From contig UCGV01000003.1 of the NCBI GenBank assembly GCA_900471925.1, positions 361,442 to 425,441 on the forward strand: a stretch of 64,000 nt of DNA, in the 5' to 3' direction. Every line of letters starts with the position of its first letter. Position 1 is the stretch's first letter. Under the pieces are notes generated by a model, which was not told the DNA's origin, did no database searches, and saw only the letters and a list, made by a program, of their open reading frames with translations. Positions 17,990 through 26,823 of the stretch are shown here, in pieces. The position numbers were made by a program, and so were the translations under genes. The DNA is from Hyphomicrobiales bacterium (GTDB lineage Bacteria; Pseudomonadota; Alphaproteobacteria; Rhizobiales; Rhizobiaceae).

Positions 17990-18106
17990 GATGCGACTCC
18001 GGCTGCGAAGATTGCGCATGGAGCAGTATTAGCGGGAGGCGCGCAAGGCGGATTGCCGCCGGAAATGTTCGCTTCAACGGCAATCCGGGATCAGAAAACG
18101 AAAACA

Positions 18107-18131
18107 CCCCGCCTGCAGATAGCAGACGGGG
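18107..18131 (-). terminator. Terminator downstream of clpP paralogue
   Basis: CCCCGCCTGC/GCAGACGGGG hairpin with one internal mismatch and a five-base loop. On the minus strand it is followed by TGTTTTCGTTTT, supporting termination of the clpP transcript before benE. Confidence 0.6.
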
Positions 18132-18159
18132 CGCTAATTCAAAGCAGCTCAGCGAAAAA

Positions 18160-18747
18160 TCAGATTTCGCTCTGCGAGGTCACGATGCGCGCAACGAGAC
18201 CATAGGCGACGGCGTCTTCGGCCGAGAGCCAGTAATCGCGGTCGATGTCCTTGGCGATCTTTTCTTCCGACTGGCCAGTGGCCTTCGAGAAGATCTTGAT
18301 CAGGCGCTCGTTCATCTTGATGATTTCGCGTGCCTGGATCTCGATGTCCGAAGCCATGCCGCGCGTGCCGCCGGAGGGCTGGTGCAGCAGGAAGCGGGTG
18401 TTCGGCAGGCAGATGCGGCGTTCCTTCGGAGCCGCGGCATAGATGAGCGCGCCGGCCGAGGCGACCCAGCCCGTACCGATCATCCAGACCTTCGGCTTGA
18501 TGAACTTGATCATGTCGTGAATGGAATCGCCTGACTCGACGTGGCCGCCCGGCGAATTCACATAGATACGGATATCTTCGTCATTGGCGGCAGCAAGCGC
18601 CACGAGCTGGGTGCAAACCTTCTGCGCCAGTTCCTGCGTGATCGGCCCATAGATGAAGATCGAGCGCGACTTGAAAAGGTTCGCCTCCGTTTCCTTGCCG
18701 AGCGGCAGTTCCTTCGTCTTGTCGTCCTGTTCTTCTTCGTCGTTCAT
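18160..18747 (-). CDS. clpP: ATP-dependent Clp protease proteolytic subunit (ClpP paralogue)
   Basis: 195 residues from an ATG preceded by GAGAGAGG; an upstream in-frame extension to 18783 is less likely. The Ser-His-Asp triad can be placed at S97 (GWVASAGA), H122 ([10 protein letters not shown]) and D171 ([17 protein letters not shown]), the same spacing as canonical mature ClpP. The motifs deviate from housekeeping ClpP (GWVASAGA against GMAASMGA) and there is no clpX or tig beside it, so this is probably an extra ClpP paralogue of the kind rhizobia carry. A Glu/Asp-rich N-terminus ([12 protein letters not shown]) replaces the usual propeptide. Confidence 0.9.
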   Translation of the reverse strand: MNDEEEQDDKTKELPLGKETEANLFKSRSIFIYGPITQELAQKVCTQLVALAAANDEDIRIYVNSPGGHVESGDSIHDMIKFIKPKVWMIGTGWVASAGALIYAAAPKERRICLPNTRFLLHQPSGGTRGMASDIEIQAREIIKMNERLIKIFSKATGQSEEKIAKDIDRDYWLSAEDAVAYGLVARIVTSQSEI

Positions 18748-18905
18748 TCGAACCTCTCTCACGTCCAATGCGGTTCCACGCACATAGTGCGACTCAATGC
18801 GTAAAACAATGTGAGAAAAAGAGGAAGGCCAGAACCGGTGAAGATATTCTTATGACAAACGGACGATATGGTTGCATCCTCGGAAAAGACCGGGAGAAAC
18901 GCAAA

Positions 18906-19616
18906 ATGACCTCCTCCTTGCTACGCGCGGCAGTGCGCAACAACGCCTTCTGGTGCGATGCCGTCTGCAGGGCGCAGGGCTCGCCCGGCGAATTCACGGC
19001 AACCATCTGGTTCCACCGGCGCGGCACGCCGCCCTTCTATCCCGACGCAGTCACACTTGATGAGGCGGACGGCGAAACGGCCGAAGCCGTGGCGACGCTG
19101 GTCAACGACGACACGCGCGATTGGGCGGTCAAGGACAGCTACGCTGCGCTCAATCTTGCGCAACTCGGTTTCAGGATGCTGTTCGAAGCAGAATGGATCG
19201 GCATTCGCAGGCCAGTCTTCACCAAGTCCCCGATCACCTGGAAGCGTATGGAAAATGCCGCAGACTTCGCAAACTGGGAAGCGGAATGGACGAAAGCGAA
19301 CGGGCCGGTGACGCAGAAGATTTTTGCAGAGCCGCTGCTAACCGATCCGGAAATCGCCTTCATGCTCGGCGTCGAAAACGGCAAGCCGATCGGCGGCGGT
19401 ATCCTCAACCACCATGCCGGCGTCGTCGGCCTGTCCAATCTCTTTGCCGAGGACGGGCGCGGTGAAGATATCCGTCGCGGACTGATGTCTCAGGCAGCAG
19501 AACTCTATCCGCAGGAACCGCTCGTCGGTTACGAGCAGGGTGATGATCTCGACGAGGCCCTGCGCGCAGGTTTTGAACTTCTGGGGCCTTTGCGCGTCTG
19601 GCTGAGAGAGGCCTGA
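18906..19616 (+). CDS. Hypothetical protein, possibly GNAT-like
   Basis: About 236 residues from an ATG with GGGAGA eight bases upstream. No membrane segment. The C-terminal part (FMLGVENGKPIGGGILNHHAGVVGLSNLFAEDGRGEDIRRGLMSQAAELYPQEPLVGYEQGDDLDEALRAGFELLGPLRVW) has the order of elements of a GNAT fold, with a degenerate acetyl-CoA loop and the final 'GFELLGPLRVW' strand. I cannot assign an activity. A frame extension to 18768 has no ribosome-binding site and is omitted. Confidence 0.72.
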   Translation: MTSSLLRAAVRNNAFWCDAVCRAQGSPGEFTATIWFHRRGTPPFYPDAVTLDEADGETAEAVATLVNDDTRDWAVKDSYAALNLAQLGFRMLFEAEWIGIRRPVFTKSPITWKRMENAADFANWEAEWTKANGPVTQKIFAEPLLTDPEIAFMLGVENGKPIGGGILNHHAGVVGLSNLFAEDGRGEDIRRGLMSQAAELYPQEPLVGYEQGDDLDEALRAGFELLGPLRVWLREA

Positions 19617-19723
19617 GCTTACAGAAATGTAAGCCGCCAAGGCTTTGAAATGCCAAAATCACTTCCTAACTCAGCCTTACGCGGCCTCCCGCCGAAGCCG
19701 CCGAACCTTAAAGGAGACAGGAC

Positions 19724-20476
19724 ATGTCACCGGAAGAACGCCAATTGCTGACTGCCCTCTTCGACCGCGTCCGCACCGCCGGCGCAACGCCACGCGACCC
19801 TGAGGCTGAAGCGCTGATCACGGAAGCGACGCGCGCCCAGCCGTCCGCCACCTACTATCTGGCTCAGGCTGTCATCGTGCAGGAAAAGGGGCTGGAAGCA
19901 GCCGCCAACCATATCAAGGAACTCGAAGAGCGCGTGCACCAGCTTGAAGCCGGCGATGGCGACCGCCGCCAGGCTGAGCAAGGTGGCTTCCTGAGCTCCA
20001 TCTTCGGCAGCAGCCAGACACAGCAGCCGGCCCCTACCCCCGGCCCCTGGGGCGGCGCGCCGAGAGAAAGCTACGACCAGCCCCGCGGCTATGACAACAG
20101 CCGTCAGATGGCACAGCAGCCGACCGGCCCCTGGAGCCGGCAGGCCTCTGCTCCGTCCGCCGGCGGCAGCTTCCTGCAAGGTGCTCTTGGAACAGCGGCC
20201 GGTGTGGCCGGCGGCATGCTGCTTGCCAACTCTCTGTCAGGCATTTTCGGAAACCACATGTCGTCGCTCGGCCTCGGCTCGCCTTTCGGCGGCGCCAATC
20301 CCTTCGGCAATGCCAGCAGCCCGGTCGAGGAAACTGTCATCAACAATTACTACAGCGACAATAGCCAGGCGGACGATAAGCAGGCCGATGACAATAACGG
20401 CAACATCCAGCAGGCCGACTACGACGACAATGATGATGACTTTACGGATGACTCCGGCGACACGACGGATGTTTGA
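19724..20476 (+). CDS. DUF2076 domain-containing protein
   Basis: 250 residues. It begins MSPEERQLLTALFDRVR, the DUF2076 signature (MxPEERxLLxxLFxRL), followed by a short coiled coil (AANHIKELEERVHQLEAG), a Gln/Pro-rich linker, a Gly/Ala-rich hydrophobic segment (FLQGALGTAAGVAGGMLLANSLSGIFG, about 147-173) and a highly acidic Asp/Asn tail (about 210-250). AAGGAG precedes the ATG. The family is often labelled a periplasmic ligand-binding sensor protein, but there is no signal peptide and I consider the function unknown. Confidence 0.88.
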   Translation: MSPEERQLLTALFDRVRTAGATPRDPEAEALITEATRAQPSATYYLAQAVIVQEKGLEAAANHIKELEERVHQLEAGDGDRRQAEQGGFLSSIFGSSQTQQPAPTPGPWGGAPRESYDQPRGYDNSRQMAQQPTGPWSRQASAPSAGGSFLQGALGTAAGVAGGMLLANSLSGIFGNHMSSLGLGSPFGGANPFGNASSPVEETVINNYYSDNSQADDKQADDNNGNIQQADYDDNDDDFTDDSGDTTDV

Positions 20477-20564
20477 GGTTCAGTGACCAGAAATGGGCGG
20501 CAGTAGATTCTAACCTGCCGCACCCTTGCTCGGCCCTTCGCTAGGGCTCAGGGCGTTCGCCTCT

Positions 20565-20589
20565 GCAATCGATTGACTGGATCGATTGC
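20565..20589. repeat. Perfect inverted repeat between DUF2076 gene and queF
   Basis: GCAATCGAT-N7-ATCGATTGC, a nine-base perfect palindromic pair in the 135-base convergent gap. Neither strand has a following T run, so it is not an obvious terminator; it may be a transcript-end hairpin or a protein site. Confidence 0.5.
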
Positions 20590-20611
20590 TCGGGCTGCGC
20601 CCGACCGCGGC

Positions 20612-21076
20612 TCACCCACGTCCGCGGTAGGTGGCAACGCCCTGATCCGGCAGCCATACGCCTTCCGGCGGCTTGCCGGTCTGCCAAAAGACGTCGATCG
20701 GAATGCCCCCACGCGGATACCAGTAGGCGCCGATGCGCAGCCACTTGGGATCGAGAAGATCGACGATACGCTTGGCAATATAAACAGAGCAGTCCTCGTG
20801 GAAGGCGCCGTGATTGCGGAAGGAATGCAGGAAAAGCTTGAGCGACTTCGATTCCACCAGCCATTCGTTCGGAATATAATCGATGACGATATGGGCGAAA
20901 TCCGGCTGGCCGGTCATCGGGCAGAGCGAGGTAAACTCGGGCGCGGTGAAGCGCACCACGTAATCGGTGCCGGCATGGCTGGAGGGCACCTTTTCCAGAA
21001 CGGCCTCTTCCGGGCTTCTGGCGGTTTCCGTCTGCTGGCCCAGCATCGAAAGGCTGGAAACGTCTGTATTGGGCAT
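20612..21076 (-). CDS. queF: NADPH-dependent 7-cyano-7-deazaguanine reductase QueF
   Basis: 154 residues. It reduces preQ0 to preQ1 in queuosine tRNA modification. Typical QueF motifs are seen: [22 protein letters not shown] with the catalytic Cys in SLCP and the Asp of QPDF, the QueF motif [22 protein letters not shown] with substrate-binding Glu, and [17 protein letters not shown]. It is the short unimodular type. The ATG overlaps the TAA of the cation-efflux gene (TAATG) with AAGGAGG upstream, indicating translational coupling. No other que genes are in the window. Confidence 0.96.
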   Translation of the reverse strand: MPNTDVSSLSMLGQQTETARSPEEAVLEKVPSSHAGTDYVVRFTAPEFTSLCPMTGQPDFAHIVIDYIPNEWLVESKSLKLFLHSFRNHGAFHEDCSVYIAKRIVDLLDPKWLRIGAYWYPRGGIPIDVFWQTGKPPEGVWLPDQGVATYRGRG

Positions 21077-21990
21077 TACGCCTCCTTGATCACTTTGACA
21101 CGGATGCCATGGGCTTTTTCGCCCTCTGGCTCCACGTGAATGGCAATGGTCGCGCCCGCATGCGCGGCCCTGATGGCATCTTCAAGGCGGTCGCAAATAT
21201 CATGCGCCTCGCGAACCGTCATCTTCGCCGGCACGACAAGATGGAAATCGACGAAGGTCACAGAACCGGCACGGCGCGTCTTAAGGTCATGCACACCGAT
21301 CGAACCCGCCGCATGGGTGGCAATCGCCTGCTTGATCGCCTCTTCCTCCTGCGGCTCGACCGCCTGGTCCATCAGACCGCCGATCGATTGCGAGATAACC
21401 TTCCAGCCCTGATAGAGAATGTTGAGCGCGACGAGAATGGCGAGAACGGGGTCGAAGATCGCATAACCCGTCGCCAGCGCCAGAAGCAGGCCGATGAGGA
21501 CGCCGACCGAGGTCACCACATCGGACATGATATGCTGGCCGTCGGCCGTCAGCGCCGCAGAGCGGTGCTTGCGCCCCGTGCGTATCAGAAGTCGCGCCCA
21601 GACGAAATTGATGACACCGGCGGCAAAGTTGATCGTAAGGCCGAGAACCGGCGCTTCCAGCATGCGCGGATTGGCAAGATGGGTAACGGCCTCCTCGACG
21701 ATCAGCAAAGCGGCGACGACGATCATCACGCCTTCGGTCACGGCCGAGAGATATTCAGCCTTGTGGTGGCCGAAGGGATGGTCGTGATCGGCCGGCTTCT
21801 GCGCATAGCGGATAACGAAGAAGGCGATGAAAGCGGCAACCACATTGACGAAGGATTCCAGTCCGTCCGAGAGCAACGCAACCGAACCCGTCACCCACCA
21901 AGCGACCATCTTCAAACCCATGACCCCAAGCGACAGGGGGATACCCCAGAACGCCAGTTTCCGAACCGTGAGATTGCCCTCGTCGTTCAT
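21076..21990 (-). CDS. Cation diffusion facilitator transporter
   Basis: About 304 residues. Six-helix CDF protein: [14 protein letters not shown] in helix II (D of the metal site), [13 protein letters not shown] after helix [20 protein letters not shown] in helix V (HxxxD metal ligands), and a C-terminal cytoplasmic cation-binding domain ([39 protein letters not shown]). It exports Zn2+, Co2+ or Fe2+/Mn2+; the ion cannot be fixed from sequence. The ATG at 21990 has GGGGGA upstream. It is the first gene of a two-gene operon with queF, an arrangement I cannot explain functionally. Confidence 0.93.
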   Translation of the reverse strand: MNDEGNLTVRKLAFWGIPLSLGVMGLKMVAWWVTGSVALLSDGLESFVNVVAAFIAFFVIRYAQKPADHDHPFGHHKAEYLSAVTEGVMIVVAALLIVEEAVTHLANPRMLEAPVLGLTINFAAGVINFVWARLLIRTGRKHRSAALTADGQHIMSDVVTSVGVLIGLLLALATGYAIFDPVLAILVALNILYQGWKVISQSIGGLMDQAVEPQEEEAIKQAIATHAAGSIGVHDLKTRRAGSVTFVDFHLVVPAKMTVREAHDICDRLEDAIRAAHAGATIAIHVEPEGEKAHGIRVKVIKEA

Positions 21991-22202
21991 ATCGTCCCCC
22001 TGCGGTTGCGAATGAATTGCAGCATTTAAGCCATTGAAACGCAAAACCGCCCACGCGGGAATCGCGCAGGCGGCTGATGCGCGTCATATGGGCAATCCGC
22101 ACCGAAATGTCAAAGGCTTTGGCGCATGCAAGGCGCGGCTGAACTTTCCTCAAGATGAACGCCACATAGCTGCCCTGATGATGATTGACGCAAACTCCAT
22201 AA

Positions 22203-22230
22203 GTAATTATATAACTCGTTATGTAATTAC
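22203..22230. promoter_or_regulatory. 28-bp palindromic operator for the MarR regulator
   Basis: GTAATTATATAAC-TC-GTTATGTAATTAC: two 13-base half-sites with a single mismatch, AT-rich in a GC-rich genome, ending 31 bases upstream of the marR GTG start. The length, symmetry and position are those of a MarR-family autoregulatory operator. Confidence 0.75.
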
Positions 22231-22260
22231 TGTAGGGAAACTTCCTTGGTCGAGGATGTC

Positions 22261-22740
22261 GTGAAATCGCTGGGTTACCTATGCCTCGGCAGCCGCTTCC
22301 GTCGTATCGGCGAGCGCCTACAGGCGGACACGCAACAGGTGATCGAGGAACTGGGCGTCTCTATCCAGGCCGCGCAATATCCCTTCCTTGGCGCGATTGA
22401 CCGGCTAGGTCCGTTGACAATCGGGGAACTGGCGCAGGCCGTCGGCATCACCCAGCCTGGCGCCACGCGCACGGCCTCGCAGCTGATGGAGCTCGGCTTG
22501 CTCGACATGCAGCCATCCGCCGAAGATCAGCGTCGAAGGGTCGTGTCGCTGACGCCGAAAGGACAGGAACTCGTCGACTATTCCAGACGGAATGTCTGGC
22601 CGCGTATCGCAGCCGCCGTCGCCGATCTCTGCAGGGATCTCGACGGCCCGCTACTGGAACAACTTGCCGCCATTGAGGACGGCCTTGCCGAAGCTCCATT
22701 GCCCCGCCGAGCAAGCGCCGTAAAGGAGAAAACCCCATGA
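22261..22740 (+). CDS. MarR family transcriptional regulator
   Basis: 159 residues. Winged helix-turn-helix typical of MarR: AAQYPFLGAIDRLGPLTIGELAQAVGITQPGATRTASQLMELGLLDMQPSAEDQRRRVVSLTPKGQELVD, with the wing (EDQRRRVVSLT) intact. The GTG at 22261 has GAGG about seven bases upstream; a TTG at 22246 is in frame. The ATGA overlap with the next gene indicates co-transcription and coupling. The 28-bp palindrome directly upstream is the likely autoregulatory site; the ligand is unknown. Confidence 0.93.
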   Translation: MKSLGYLCLGSRFRRIGERLQADTQQVIEELGVSIQAAQYPFLGAIDRLGPLTIGELAQAVGITQPGATRTASQLMELGLLDMQPSAEDQRRRVVSLTPKGQELVDYSRRNVWPRIAAAVADLCRDLDGPLLEQLAAIEDGLAEAPLPRRASAVKEKTP

Positions 22741-23417
22741 GCCATGTCCTTGACCGCCCGATCTGGAACGCACTCCAGTCTGCGCATGCCGATCTTGCCG
22801 AAGGCGGCGAACGCGCAATGCGCTATCCGCCCTCCATCGTCCCCTTCGGAGCTGCCGCAGATGACAGCCGCGAAAGTCTCGAAGCGCTGGAAAACCTACC
22901 TGCCGCTGACGAAGTCATGGCAATCGTCGAAGCCGCTCCGGTCGTCATCCCCGAAGGTTTGACGCTCGTCTCGGAAGGAAAGCTGGTGCAGATGATCGCC
23001 GAGCGCCCCTATGAGCGCATCTCCGACAGCCGCCTGCAGCCGCTGACGCCCGACGATGCCGAGGAAATGCTGGCCCTGGCGATGCTGTCCAAGCCCGGCC
23101 CCTTCACATCAGGCGCGCAGAAACTCGGAACCTTCTGGGGCGTGAAGGTCGACGGCCGGCTCGTTGCCATGGCCGGACAGCGCATGCGACAGCCCGGCTA
23201 TGGCGAACTCAGCGGCCTTTGCACACATCCAGATTTTCAGGGTAAGGGCCTCGGCACTCTGCTCTTTCGCTACGTCGCCGGAGAAATTTCCGCCAGGGGC
23301 GATACCGTGTTCCTGCACGCTTACTACACCAACACGCCCGCGATCACGCTCTACAAGGCACTCGGTTTCAAGCTCCGATCGGAACTGAACCTGCGCGTCG
23401 TCAAGCGGCGGACATAG
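22737..23417 (+). CDS. GNAT family N-acetyltransferase with N-terminal extension
   Basis: 226 residues. The C-terminal FR47-like GNAT domain contains YGELSGLCTHPDFQGKGLGTLLFRYVAGEISARGDTVFLHAYYTNTPAITLYKALGFK, with the acetyl-CoA loop Q-G-K-G-L-G and the terminal strand. About 90 residues precede it (VLDRPIWNALQSAHADLAEGGERAMRYPPSIVPFGAAAD...), a composition seen in homologues annotated simply as GNAT. Its ATGA overlap with the MarR gene and the palindrome suggest substrate-induced expression, by analogy with MarR-linked detoxifying acetyltransferases. Confidence 0.88.
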   Translation: MSHVLDRPIWNALQSAHADLAEGGERAMRYPPSIVPFGAAADDSRESLEALENLPAADEVMAIVEAAPVVIPEGLTLVSEGKLVQMIAERPYERISDSRLQPLTPDDAEEMLALAMLSKPGPFTSGAQKLGTFWGVKVDGRLVAMAGQRMRQPGYGELSGLCTHPDFQGKGLGTLLFRYVAGEISARGDTVFLHAYYTNTPAITLYKALGFKLRSELNLRVVKRRT

Positions 23418-23525
23418 GCGCCCATATTTGCGAAAACGTCACAGGCTGACGCTTTCGCCATTTGCGCCATGATAGCGACCCAATTGCGTGGTGTTGACGG
23501 GCTAGCAGTCAATCGGGGACCGCGC

Positions 23526-24050
23526 ATGCACTGGATCAATCACTACATCGACCAACCGTTGCTCGACGGTGCGGCCAGTTCCTTGCGGGCCTGGCACATG
23601 CGCACTGGCCTGTCGCCGGAACGGCTGGAGCCACTCTGGAACATCGCCGTAACGGGCGCTCTGTTCTTCGCCGCCGGGCAGTTCCTGTCCGGTGCAGCAC
23701 TGCTTCTCTGCTACGGCGGCCTCGTGATGCTGGCCCTGCCCTCCGCCTGGATGCTGTCGAAATCCGGCCGGAGCACCGATGGCTATAATGCCACTGCCTA
23801 CAGGAAGCTTCGCACTAGAGCCTTCATGAAGCGTGAGACGGAATGGGCCGTGCGGCTTGCCATTCTCTTCACCGCCATATGCCTTCCCTTCGTTTCGCGC
23901 TCCGACGATCCGACGGCCGCCTATTTCATGATCGGCGCCAGTCTCTGGTTCGTCCTGACAGGGCCCGCCAGATCCTATCTCGCAGCCGCCGAACCGCCGA
24001 TGCCGCGCGATGGCGATCCGTCCTTCAAGACAGACCTGCAGTTCGGCTGA
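23526..24050 (+). CDS. Small inner-membrane protein of unknown function
   Basis: About 174 residues with four hydrophobic segments: a first pair near 41-78 ([40 protein letters not shown]) and a second pair near 109-148 ([37 protein letters not shown]). No recognisable enzyme motif. The ATG at 23526 begins a sensible N-terminus ([25 protein letters not shown]); the frame extends to 23469 with no ribosome-binding site. Function unknown. Confidence 0.68.
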   Translation: MHWINHYIDQPLLDGAASSLRAWHMRTGLSPERLEPLWNIAVTGALFFAAGQFLSGAALLLCYGGLVMLALPSAWMLSKSGRSTDGYNATAYRKLRTRAFMKRETEWAVRLAILFTAICLPFVSRSDDPTAAYFMIGASLWFVLTGPARSYLAAAEPPMPRDGDPSFKTDLQFG

Positions 24051-24150
24051 GACCGTCCAAAACGGCACGCAATTGAATTGGTCGCAGCAGCAATGGAACG
24101 AAGCGCTCTCGTTTCCGTTATATTGCCAGCAACCGACAAAGGAGATCGCG

Positions 24151-24315
24151 ATGCTGTACTATGCTCTGGTATTTCTCGTCGTAGCCCTGATTGCAGGCGT
24201 CCTTGGATTTGGCGGCATTGCCGGCGCATCCGCTTCGATCGCCCAGGTTCTGTTTTTCATCTTCCTGGTGCTGTTCGTCGTATCCATCGTCGCCCGCCTT
24301 ATGCGGCGCGTCTAG
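24151..24315 (+). CDS. DUF1328 small membrane protein (YtjA family)
   Basis: 54 residues, almost entirely two hydrophobic helices: [54 protein letters not shown]. This is the DUF1328/UPF0391 family, widespread stress-associated small membrane proteins. A strong AAAGGAGAT lies six bases before the ATG, so the larger upstream frame is rejected. A strong terminator follows. Confidence 0.92.
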   Translation: MLYYALVFLVVALIAGVLGFGGIAGASASIAQVLFFIFLVLFVVSIVARLMRRV

Positions 24316-24334
24316 ACGAACAACTCCGAACGTA

Positions 24335-24364
24335 AAAAACCCGCCGTTACAGGCGGGTTTTTCT
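24335..24364. terminator. Bidirectional terminator between DUF1328 gene and trpE(G)
   Basis: AAACCCGCC-N6-GGCGGGTTT with A-rich 5' and T-rich 3' flanks, so it works in both directions and closes both the DUF1328 and the convergent trpE(G) transcripts. Confidence 0.9.
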
Positions 24365-24387
24365 TTGCTCTTTTACAAGATCGGCGT

Positions 24388-26577
24388 TCAAGCCGCCTTG
24401 GTCTTGGCCCGCCGCGCCAGATGCGCCACCACGTTCTCGATCATCCGCATGCCGGCATCGCCGCCGAGCGTCATGATCGATTCCGGATGGAACTGCACGG
24501 CCGCGATCGGCTCCTTGGCATGTTCGATGCCCATGATCGTACCATCCTCACTCTCGGCGGTGATGATGAACTCGCGTGGCAATGTCGAAGGGTCCGCGAA
24601 GATCGAATGATAGCGACCGACCGTCACTTCCTTGGCGAGGCCGGAGAAGACGATGCCCGGTTCCAGCACGCGGATACGCGACGGTTTGCCGTGCATCGGC
24701 AATGCCAGATGGCGCAGTTCACCACCATAGGCCTCGGCGAGTGCCTGCAGGCCAAGGCAGACGCCGAAGATTGGCAGGTTGCGCGCCCTCGCCTTCTTGA
24801 TCGTCGCCTTGCAATCGAAATCCTTCGGATTGCCGGGACCGGGCGACAGCACGACCAGATCCGGGTTCAACCGATCGAAGATTTCCTCCGGCACCGGCGT
24901 GCGTACCGTCGAAACCGTGGCGCCCGTCTGGCGGAAATAGTTCGCCAGCGTGTGCACGAAGCTGTCTTCATGGTCGATCAGCAGGATGTTGACACCCTTG
25001 CCCACCGAAGCAACATCGCGCTGGGTCTTGCCGGAATTACCGGTCTTGGCATCGCGGATTGCGGAGAGCATGGCGGAGGCCTTCAGTTCGGTTTCGGCTT
25101 CTTCTTCCTCGGGAATGGAATCGTTCAGTAGCGTCGCGCCGGCACGCACTTCGGCAATGCCGTCCTTGATGCGCACGGTGCGCAACGTCAGGCCAGTATT
25201 CATGTCGCCATTAAAGCCAACCATGCCGATCGCCCCACCATACCATGCACGCGGGCTCTTCTCATGCGCTTCGATGAAACGCATCGCCCAAAGCTTCGGC
25301 GCACCGGTGACGGTCACCGCCCAAGCGTGGCTCAGAAAGCCGTCGAAGGCGTCCATGTCGTCGCGAAGGCGGCCTTCGATATGGTCGACCGTGTGGATCA
25401 GGCGCGAATACATCTCGATCTGGCGGCGACCGATGACCTTGACCGAACCCGGCTCGCAGACACGGCTCTTGTCGTTGCGGTCGACATCCGAGCACATGGT
25501 CAGTTCGGACTCGTCCTTCTTGGAGTTCAGCAGCTTCAGGATCTGCTCACTGTCGGCGATCGGATCGTCACCACGCTTGATGGTGCCCGAGATCGGGCAG
25601 GTTTCAATGCGGCGGCCGGAAACACGAACGAACATCTCAGGCGAGGCACCAACAAGATATTCCTGGTTTCCGAGATTGATGAAGAAGGAATAGGGCGACG
25701 GGTTGATCGCCTTCAGCCGCTTTGAAATGTCAGAAGGCTTGCTTTCGCAGCGCTCCATGAATTTCTGGCCCGGCACCACTTCGAAGAGGTCACCCTTGCG
25801 GAAGCTCTCCTTCGCCTTGACGACAAGCTCGGCATATTCGCCGGGACGGTGATCGCTTTTCGGCGGGATCGTATCCGTGCGGATAAACGGCTCGCCGGCG
25901 ATATCGCCCGCCTTGCCCTCGGTGGTCTTGCCATTCTTGGCGAAATCATAGCGGTCGACCCAGGCCTTGGCGGCATAGTTGTCAACGACGAGGATTTCGT
26001 CCGGCAGGTAAAGCACCATGTCGCGCTGGTCGGAAGGACGCTCCAGCTTCAGGTTGATCGCGTCGAACTGGAAGGCGAGATCGTAGCCGAAGGCCCCGTA
26101 GAAGCCGATGCTGGCATCGGCCTGCGAATAGAAGAGATCGGTGATGGCGCGAAGCACGGTAAAGACGGTCGGCATCTTCGAGCGCTCTTCTTCGGTAAAG
26201 ACGCGGTCCGGCAACTTGACCGTCAGGTCGAGCCGGCGCGCGGTCGATGCACCGAGTTCGAGTTCGCGGACGGTCTTCAGCCGCTCGACGATAAACTCGA
26301 GGATGATCTCACCGCGCTCGTTATAGGCTTCGATCCAGACATTGCGGCCGAAGGAGGAAACGCCGAGCGGCGGATCGACGACGGCGGTATCCCAACGCGT
26401 ATAACGACCCGGATATTCGTAATTCGAGGAGAAGACGGCGCCGCGACGCTCGTCGAGCTTGTCGACATAGGACGATACCGCATCGGCATAGGGAATGGCC
26501 CGCCTCTGCCGGGTGACGGTGATGCCGCCCTTGGTCTCGTAGATTTCCGCACCATCATCCCGCAGGATCGTTACCAT
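24388..26577 (-). CDS. trpE: Anthranilate synthase, fused TrpE(G)
   Basis: 729 residues. One chain carries both subunits: TrpE (chorismate-binding, residues about 1-510, with [38 protein letters not shown] and the feedback-relevant [18 protein letters not shown]) and TrpG glutamine amidotransferase (about 530-729, with [16 protein letters not shown], the nucleophilic Cys, and [10 protein letters not shown] with the catalytic His-Glu). The fused form is standard in Rhizobiaceae. It makes anthranilate from chorismate and glutamine. Transcription is attenuated by the trpL leader upstream; the haem-receptor gene further upstream is a separate unit. Confidence 0.97.
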   Translation of the reverse strand: MVTILRDDGAEIYETKGGITVTRQRRAIPYADAVSSYVDKLDERRGAVFSSNYEYPGRYTRWDTAVVDPPLGVSSFGRNVWIEAYNERGEIILEFIVERLKTVRELELGASTARRLDLTVKLPDRVFTEEERSKMPTVFTVLRAITDLFYSQADASIGFYGAFGYDLAFQFDAINLKLERPSDQRDMVLYLPDEILVVDNYAAKAWVDRYDFAKNGKTTEGKAGDIAGEPFIRTDTIPPKSDHRPGEYAELVVKAKESFRKGDLFEVVPGQKFMERCESKPSDISKRLKAINPSPYSFFINLGNQEYLVGASPEMFVRVSGRRIETCPISGTIKRGDDPIADSEQILKLLNSKKDESELTMCSDVDRNDKSRVCEPGSVKVIGRRQIEMYSRLIHTVDHIEGRLRDDMDAFDGFLSHAWAVTVTGAPKLWAMRFIEAHEKSPRAWYGGAIGMVGFNGDMNTGLTLRTVRIKDGIAEVRAGATLLNDSIPEEEEAETELKASAMLSAIRDAKTGNSGKTQRDVASVGKGVNILLIDHEDSFVHTLANYFRQTGATVSTVRTPVPEEIFDRLNPDLVVLSPGPGNPKDFDCKATIKKARARNLPIFGVCLGLQALAEAYGGELRHLALPMHGKPSRIRVLEPGIVFSGLAKEVTVGRYHSIFADPSTLPREFIITAESEDGTIMGIEHAKEPIAAVQFHPESIMTLGGDAGMRMIENVVAHLARRAKTKAA

Positions 26578-26628
26578 AGTTCCACTCCGTTATCGGGCCC
26601 GGACGAAAGGCGGCCTTTGAAACAAAAA

Positions 26629-26653
26629 AGCCGCCTCGAAGTTTCGGGCGGCT
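26629..26653 (-). terminator. Trp attenuator terminator
   Basis: AGCCGCC/GGCGGCT hairpin with a run of six T (minus strand), placed between the trpL stop and trpE. It is the expected termination hairpin of the Trp attenuator. A competing upstream pairing region (GAGGCGGCCTCGACC) follows the Trp codons, consistent with pause/antiterminator switching, though I did not fold it. Confidence 0.85.
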
Positions 26654-26690
26654 CGTTCGTCGTCTTTGGACACGATTGGTCGAGGCCGCC

Positions 26691-26735
26691 TCAGCGAGCC
26701 CACCACCAAACTGCAATGTTCAAGGACTTCTTCAT
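26691..26735 (-). CDS. trpL: Trp leader peptide TrpL
   Basis: A 14-residue peptide MKKSLNIAVWWWAR with three consecutive Trp codons, ending at the TGA about 37 bases before the attenuator terminator. This is the expected TrpL of Rhizobiaceae; in Sinorhizobium meliloti the liberated transcript is the sRNA rnTrpL and the peptide peTrpL has trans-acting roles, so this locus may do likewise. The ATG lies nine bases after the -10-like element, so initiation may be leaderless. Confidence 0.92.
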   Translation of the reverse strand: MKKSLNIAVWWWAR

Positions 26736-26744
26736 GGGCGAAAT

Positions 26745-26772
26745 TGTTAGCCTGAGATGGAGCCAAGCGCAA
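26745..26772 (-). promoter_or_regulatory. Probable trpL/trpE(G) promoter
   Basis: Minus-strand TTGCGC (26767-26772), a 16-base spacer and CTAACA (26745-26750), with the trpL ATG only nine bases beyond. This fits the leaderless start known for S. meliloti trpL, but the motif is degenerate and the start point is inferred. Confidence 0.5.
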
Positions 26773-26793
26773 GAGGTGATCGGCCCATGAAAA

Positions 26794-26815
26794 AGGGCGG
26801 CCCGAAAGCCGCCCT
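26794..26815 (-). terminator. Terminator of the haem-receptor gene
   Basis: AGGGCGGC-N6-GCCGCCCT hairpin, eight-base perfect stem; on the minus strand it is followed by TTTTT, ending the receptor transcript before the trpL promoter. Confidence 0.85.
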
Positions 26816-26823
26816 GAGAGGTG

